Source of the DNA: JBEATZ01 sp041178545
GTDB taxonomy: Bacteria > Planctomycetota > UBA1135 > UBA2386
Direction: 5' to 3'
Length of the DNA: 31,424 nt
Assembly (NCBI GenBank): GCA_041178545.1
Contig: JBEGVB010000047.1
Span: 1 to 31,424, forward strand
The position numbers and the translations under genes are program-made. This document shows positions 27,910 through 31,424 of the stretch, piece by piece (within the stretch, counting starts at the first letter, position 1; the number at the start of each line of letters is the position of its first letter). The notes below the pieces were generated by a model. That model did not search any database and was not told where the DNA came from. It saw only the letters and a list, made by a program, of their open reading frames with translations.

Positions 27910-28985
27910 TGCCGCACCGCAGTCGCCCCGTTGCGGCCCTGCTGCTCGTCGGGCTCGGCGTGGGGTGCGCAGCTGGGCCGCAGCGCGACCCGGCCGTGAT
28001 GGTGGAGCCGGGCGTCGTCGATGCCGCACGTGCGTTCCTCGGCACCCTGGACGCCGAGCAGCGCATTGCCGTCCGTGCGCCGCTCGACTCCCCGTCGCGG
28101 AAGGAGTGGAACTTCGTGCCACAGCAGTACCCGGGCCTCGCGCTCGCAGCCATGCGCGTGGACCAGCGCGATGCCGTGCACCGGCTGGTGGGCTCGGTGC
28201 TGGGCTCGCAGGGCGTGGGCAAGGTCCACGGGATCCTGCACCTCGAGCAGGTCCTGCACGACATGGAGTCCGCTGGTGGAGCGAACGCCGCGCACCGCAA
28301 CCCGGAGCACTACTGGGTCCAGCTGTTCGGCGAGCCAGCGGACACCGGGGCTTGGGCATGGCGCGTGCAGGGGCACCATCTCTCGTTGCACGTCTCGGTG
28401 GTGGACGGCCTGCCGGTCGGGGTCACACCGCTGTTCCTCGGCGCCAACCCGCACCGGGTGCCCTCCGGACCTTGGGCGGGCATGCGCGTCCTCGCGGCAG
28501 AAGAGGATCTCGCGCGGGAGTTGGTGGGCCAGCTCGACGCAGTGCAGCTGGAGCGCGCCCTGCTGCAGGCAGAGGCGCCTGCAGACGTCGTGCTGGGGCC
28601 CAAACGGCAAGCAGACTTCCTCGGCACCCCGCGTGGCGTGAACGGGTCGGAGCTTCGTCCCGCCCAGCGCGTGGCCTTGTGGAACCTGGTGACCGAGCAC
28701 GTGCTCAACCTGCGCCGCGAGTTCGCGGCAGCAGAGCTGGCGCGCATCCAGGCTGCGGGGTTCGGCACGATCCACTTCGGCTGGGCGGGATCCATCGAGC
28801 CCGGCAGGCCGCACTACTACCGCATCCACGGTGCACACTTCGTGATCGAGTACGACAACACCCAGAACGGCGCCAACCACGTCCACGTGGTCTGGCGCGA
28901 CCTGGAGAGCGACTTCGGCGGCGACCTGCTCGAGAAGCACCTGCGCCAGCACTCCACCGCGCACGGCGGCGCTGACGTGCGCTGA
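27906..28985 (+). CDS. DUF3500 lipoprotein
   Basis: 359 residues with a lipoprotein signal (GLGVGC, C21). The pattern WNFVPQQYPGLALAAMRVDQRDAVHRLV, followed by HYWVQLFGEP and QGHHLSLHVSVVDG, and the C-terminal GTIHFGWAGS and HFVIEYDNTQNGANHVHVVWRD, matches the DUF3500 family, whose biochemical role is unknown. The many conserved His, Trp and acidic residues (HHLSLH, NHVHVVW) look like a metal- or ligand-binding surface. It is translationally coupled to the OPT transporter through an ATGA overlap, which suggests a role in handling the imported compound on the outer face of the membrane; that is inference. The hydrolase gene begins six bases later. Confidence 0.83.
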   Translation: MMPHRSRPVAALLLVGLGVGCAAGPQRDPAVMVEPGVVDAARAFLGTLDAEQRIAVRAPLDSPSRKEWNFVPQQYPGLALAAMRVDQRDAVHRLVGSVLGSQGVGKVHGILHLEQVLHDMESAGGANAAHRNPEHYWVQLFGEPADTGAWAWRVQGHHLSLHVSVVDGLPVGVTPLFLGANPHRVPSGPWAGMRVLAAEEDLARELVGQLDAVQLERALLQAEAPADVVLGPKRQADFLGTPRGVNGSELRPAQRVALWNLVTEHVLNLRREFAAAELARIQAAGFGTIHFGWAGSIEPGRPHYYRIHGAHFVIEYDNTQNGANHVHVVWRDLESDFGGDLLEKHLRQHSTAHGGADVR

Positions 28986-28991
28986 GGTGTC

Positions 28992-29642
28992 GTGGTGAGG
29001 TTCTGGTTCGACGGGCCCGAGGACGCTGCCACGCTCGTGCTCTACGCGCACGGTGCGGGGACGCCAGCGGACGCCCCCTTCCTCGTGCGCACGGCTGCGG
29101 AACTGGCTGCGCGCGGGCTGCGCGTGGCGCGGTTCGAGTTCCCGTTCATGGCCGCGCGCAGGTCCGGGAGGCGTCGGCCGCCGGACCGGATGCCCGTGCT
29201 GGTGGACGCCGTGGGGGAGGCCGTTGCGGCGCTGCCGGGTCGGCACCAGCGCCTGTGTCTCCTCGGCAAGTCGATGGGCGCGAGAGTCGCTTGCCTCGCC
29301 GCAGGCGGCGTCGGTGCCGCCCGGGTGGCCTGCCTCGGCTTCCCCTTCCACCCGCCGCGCACACCCGAACGGTCCCGCCTCGGGGAACTGCTCTCGTGCG
29401 CAGCACCATGCCTCGTCGTGCAGGGCAGCCGGGACCCGTTTGGCGGCCGCGCCGAGCTCGCGGGGACGATGCTGCCCGCTGGGGCGGCATGGCACTGGGT
29501 GGAGGACGCGGACCACGACCTTGCCCTCCCGCGCCGCCTCGCGGCGGTGTGCCCCGACCCGATGCCGTGTGCCATGGATGCGGTCCACGCGTTCTTCTGC
29601 GTTGGACAGGACCCGGCTGGTGCGGGTCCAATGCGCGCATGA
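28992..29642 (+). CDS. TEX30/KANL3-like alpha/beta hydrolase
   Basis: 216 residues of the small alpha/beta hydrolase family with TEX30/KANL3 and COG3571. Seen are LVLYAHGAGTPAD (16-27), GKSMGAR with nucleophile S94, VVQGSRDPFGG with D148 and the final His in EDADHDLALP (H175). This is a complete triad in the expected order and length. No signal peptide, so it is cytoplasmic. The substrate is unknown for the family. It starts with GTG six bases after the DUF3500 gene, with GAGG just upstream, and its stop overlaps the start of the DUF3568 gene (ATGA). It therefore belongs to the same plus-strand unit as the transporter. Confidence 0.85.
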   Translation: MVRFWFDGPEDAATLVLYAHGAGTPADAPFLVRTAAELAARGLRVARFEFPFMAARRSGRRRPPDRMPVLVDAVGEAVAALPGRHQRLCLLGKSMGARVACLAAGGVGAARVACLGFPFHPPRTPERSRLGELLSCAAPCLVVQGSRDPFGGRAELAGTMLPAGAAWHWVEDADHDLALPRRLAAVCPDPMPCAMDAVHAFFCVGQDPAGAGPMRA

Positions 29643-30028
29643 GAGCCGTTGCCGTCTTCTCGATCCTCGCGCTCGGTGCGCTTCCCCTTTCCAGCTGCAT
29701 CGTCGCAGTGGCTGCAGCCGGAGCCGCTGCCTTCGGCGTGGTGAGCTACGACAAGAACGAGTCCTGGATGGACTTCCACCAGGACCTCGACCGCGTCCAC
29801 CAAGCCGCCCAGGACGCAGTGCGCGGCCAAGGTTACACCGTGCTCGAGTCGAAGAAGATCAGCGCGATCGAGGCGACGGTCGATGCCGAGGGCATCTTCG
29901 TCCGGGTCGAGAAGTTCCCCGACGGGTTCGTGCGCGCAAAGGTCCGCTCCGGGACCTTCGAGACCGAGGACAACAAGCGCAAGGCACGCCTGCTGCTCGA
30001 GGACATGCGCGACCGCATCAACAAGTGA
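29639..30028 (+). CDS. DUF3568-like small lipoprotein
   Basis: 129 residues with a lipoprotein signal (lipobox LSSC, C20) followed by an Ala/Val-rich hydrophobic stretch (VAVAAAGAAAFGVVSY). The rest is a single small alpha/beta domain: a helix (HQDLDRVHQAAQDAVRGQGYTV) and strands (SAIEATVDAEGIFVRVEKF), ending in ARLLLEDMRDRINK. This matches the DUF3568 family of small exported proteins of unknown function. Its ATG overlaps the upstream stop. The next gene begins 69 bases later without a visible ribosome site, so the unit may or may not continue. Confidence 0.75.
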   Translation: MRAVAVFSILALGALPLSSCIVAVAAAGAAAFGVVSYDKNESWMDFHQDLDRVHQAAQDAVRGQGYTVLESKKISAIEATVDAEGIFVRVEKFPDGFVRAKVRSGTFETEDNKRKARLLLEDMRDRINK

Positions 30029-30097
30029 CTGCCACCGGGCGCCTGGTCCTGTTGGCTGCCCCTTGTCCGGCCGTCCTGCATCCGGTGTGCTAGCACC

Positions 30098-31003
30098 ATG
30101 AGCTCCATGCGCTGGGCCGGCGTGCTGCCGGCGATCACGACGCCGTTCCGCGAGGACGGGGACATCGACCATGCTGCGCTCGCAGCACACGTCCGCTGGA
30201 TGCTTGCCTCGGGTTGCGACGGGATCATCCCGCTCGGCTCGCTCGGCGAGGGTTCCGCGCTCTCGTTCGCCGAGAAGGAGGCCGTGGTGCGCAGCTGTGT
30301 GGCCGCTGCAGGCGACAAGCCCGTGGTTGCCGCCGTTGCTGCAGCAAGTACGCGCGAGGCCGTGGCGCTGGCCCGGATGGCCGAGCAGTCGGGGTGCCGA
30401 GGCCTGATGGTGTTGCCGCCCTACGTCCACTCCGGTGACGCCCGCGAGGCACTGGCCCATGTTGCCGCAGTCCTGCGCTCGGTGCGGGTCGACTGCATGC
30501 TCTACAACAACCCGATCGCCTACGGCGCCGACTTCGTGCCGACCCTCGTGCAGCGGCTCGCGAAGGAGCACGCCAACCTCGCGGCAGTGAAGGAGTCGAG
30601 CGGGGACGCGCGCCGGGTGACGGGGATCCGCGCGCTGTGTGGCGACCGGTTGGCGGTGTTCGTCGGGCTCGACGACATGGTGGTCGAGGGCGTCGCGATG
30701 GGGGCCATGGGCTGGGTCGCAGGGCTCGTGAACGCGCTGCCCGAGGAGTCCGTCGCGTTGTTCCGCCTCGCGCGCAAGGAACCTGCCCGCGCACTCGACC
30801 TGTACCGGTGGTTCCTGCCCCTGCTGCGCATGGACGTCGTCCCCGACTTCGTGCAGCGCATCAAGCTCGTGCAGCAGGTCGTCGGCCGCGGCAGTGAACG
30901 CGTCCGTGGCCCGAGGCTCGCGCTGGAGGGCGCGGAACGTGCCGCCGCCCTTGCGTTGGTCGAGGCCGCGCTCGCCGCGAGGCCCGTCCTGGAGAAGGCC
31001 TGA
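30098..31003 (+). CDS. DapA-superfamily lyase, probably 1-pyrroline-4-hydroxy-2-carboxylate deaminase
   Basis: 301 residues, class I aldolase barrel of the dihydrodipicolinate synthase / N-acetylneuraminate lyase superfamily. The Schiff-base Lys is K165 (AAVKESSGD), the catalytic Tyr Y136 (MLYNNP), and the 2-oxo-acid loop is GSLGEGSALS (47-56) in place of GTTGE. The C-terminal VQRIKLVQQVVGRGSERVRGPRL is the pattern I associate with hydroxyproline-pathway deaminases. The overlapping downstream gene is a 2-oxoglutarate-semialdehyde dehydrogenase, the next enzyme of that route. Alternatives are 2-keto-3-deoxyarabonate or 5-keto-4-deoxyglucarate dehydratase, which also feed that dehydrogenase; lysine biosynthesis is unlikely. 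The stop overlaps the next ATG by one base (TGATG). Confidence 0.85.
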   Translation: MSSMRWAGVLPAITTPFREDGDIDHAALAAHVRWMLASGCDGIIPLGSLGEGSALSFAEKEAVVRSCVAAAGDKPVVAAVAAASTREAVALARMAEQSGCRGLMVLPPYVHSGDAREALAHVAAVLRSVRVDCMLYNNPIAYGADFVPTLVQRLAKEHANLAAVKESSGDARRVTGIRALCGDRLAVFVGLDDMVVEGVAMGAMGWVAGLVNALPEESVALFRLARKEPARALDLYRWFLPLLRMDVVPDFVQRIKLVQQVVGRGSERVRGPRLALEGAERAAALALVEAALAARPVLEKA

Positions 31004-31424
31004 TGCTGTTGCGTGGCGAGCACTGCGTGGGCGGGTCCTGGGAGTCCGCACCGGGCGCGACCCACCACGGCGCGGACCCGAGGACGGGAGTCGCGCTGGA
31101 ACCTGCGTACACCGATGCGCCCGCAGCGCTCGTCGCGCACGCGTGCGAGTTGGCCGCTGCTGCGCAGCCGGAGTACGAACGGATCTCTCCCGCCCGGCGG
31201 GCTGCCTTCCTGCGTGCCGTCGGTGAGGAGATCGTTGCGCTCGGCGACACGCTGCTGGCGCGCACTGCGGCGGAGACCGGGCTGCCTGCAGCGCGGCTGC
31301 AGTCCGAGCGCGCCCGCACGGTCTGGCAGCTCGAGCACTGCGCGCAGACGGTCGAGGAGGGCAGCTGGGTGGACGCGCGCATCGACCGCGCACAGCCCGC
31401 GCGCACCCCGCTGCCGCGCGTCGA
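31003..31424 (+). CDS. 2-oxoglutarate-semialdehyde dehydrogenase (N-terminal part)
   Basis: Only the first 140 residues are in the window; the frame is open to the right edge. MLLRGEHCVGGSWESAPG followed by HACELAAAAQPEYERISPARRAAFLRAVGEEI and especially AAETGLPAARLQSERARTVWQLEHCA then SWVDARID and PARTPLPR are the characteristic N terminus of NAD(P)-dependent 2,5-dioxopentanoate dehydrogenases of the aldehyde dehydrogenase superfamily. The enzyme oxidises 2-oxoglutarate semialdehyde to 2-oxoglutarate, the last step of hydroxyproline, L-arabinose or glucarate degradation. The catalytic Cys and Glu lie outside the window. Coupling to the DapA-type gene by a TGATG overlap supports a shared pathway. 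Confidence 0.85.
   Translation, partial: MLLRGEHCVGGSWESAPGATHHGADPRTGVALEPAYTDAPAALVAHACELAAAAQPEYERISPARRAAFLRAVGEEIVALGDTLLARTAAETGLPAARLQSERARTVWQLEHCAQTVEEGSWVDARIDRAQPARTPLPRV

Noticed and set aside
24934..28359. Minus-strand open frame of 1,141 codons opposite the OPT transporter and part of the helicase gene
   Set aside because: Very rich in Arg, Gly, His and Glu, without any domain pattern, and entirely opposite the well-supported transporter; the length is an effect of high GC content.
30098..31003. Dihydrodipicolinate synthase of lysine biosynthesis
   Set aside because: The overlapping semialdehyde dehydrogenase gene and the C-terminal pattern fit hydroxyproline-type deaminases; the GTTGE loop of true DapA is changed to GSLGEG.

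Overview
The window is a GC-rich, very densely packed bacterial chromosome segment with many 1- to 4-base stop/start overlaps and frequent GTG starts. The gene families suggest Planctomycetota: a cytochrome c / copper monooxygenase-like protein paired with a redoxin lipoprotein, a roughly 1,200-residue class II ribonucleotide reductase, DUF3500 and DUF3568 lipoproteins, M28 lipoprotein peptidases and Ig-like-repeat lipoproteins. This is an inference from gene content; no rRNA, tRNA or other marker is present to settle it.

Left part (1-6162): the 3' part of a zinc-ribbon DDE transposase, a HAD-family protein that has lost its catalytic aspartate, an ECF sigma factor without an adjacent anti-sigma gene, a minus-strand run of two paralogous M28 lipoproteins followed by an alpha/beta hydrolase, and a divergent PAP2-type membrane phosphatase. 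Middle-left (6155-11987, minus strand): three genes joined by 4-base overlaps. They are a large Ig-repeat zinc-metalloprotease lipoprotein, a secreted helical-repeat protein, and a cytoplasmic protein combining an RNA-polymerase-alpha-CTD-like domain with an array of winged-helix-like units. I recognise no described system with this composition, and it is the best candidate here for something new. A strong hairpin (12135-12175) separates it from the adenosylcobalamin-dependent ribonucleotide reductase (12193-15807), which has a 587-base upstream region.

Centre (16395-23620, minus strand): an apparently complete non-phosphorylating L-fucose pathway. Its genes are an aldo/keto reductase (fucose dehydrogenase), SDR (2-keto-3-deoxyfuconate dehydrogenase), FAH-family hydrolase, mutarotase, enolase-superfamily fuconate dehydratase and fuconolactonase. 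The predicted products are pyruvate and L-lactate. A cytochrome c / DBH-like copper protein with C-terminal EF-hands and a redoxin lipoprotein lie just upstream in the same direction.

Right part: a Upf1-like SF1 helicase (minus strand) diverges from a plus-strand series: an OPT-family transporter, a DUF3500 lipoprotein, a TEX30/KANL3-like hydrolase, a DUF3568 lipoprotein, a DapA-superfamily lyase and the start of a 2-oxoglutarate-semialdehyde dehydrogenase that runs off the window. The last pair fits 4-hydroxyproline catabolism. Together the genes suggest a heterotroph using marine or animal-derived sugars and peptides. All functions are read from sequence motifs and neighbourhood; none was tested against a database.
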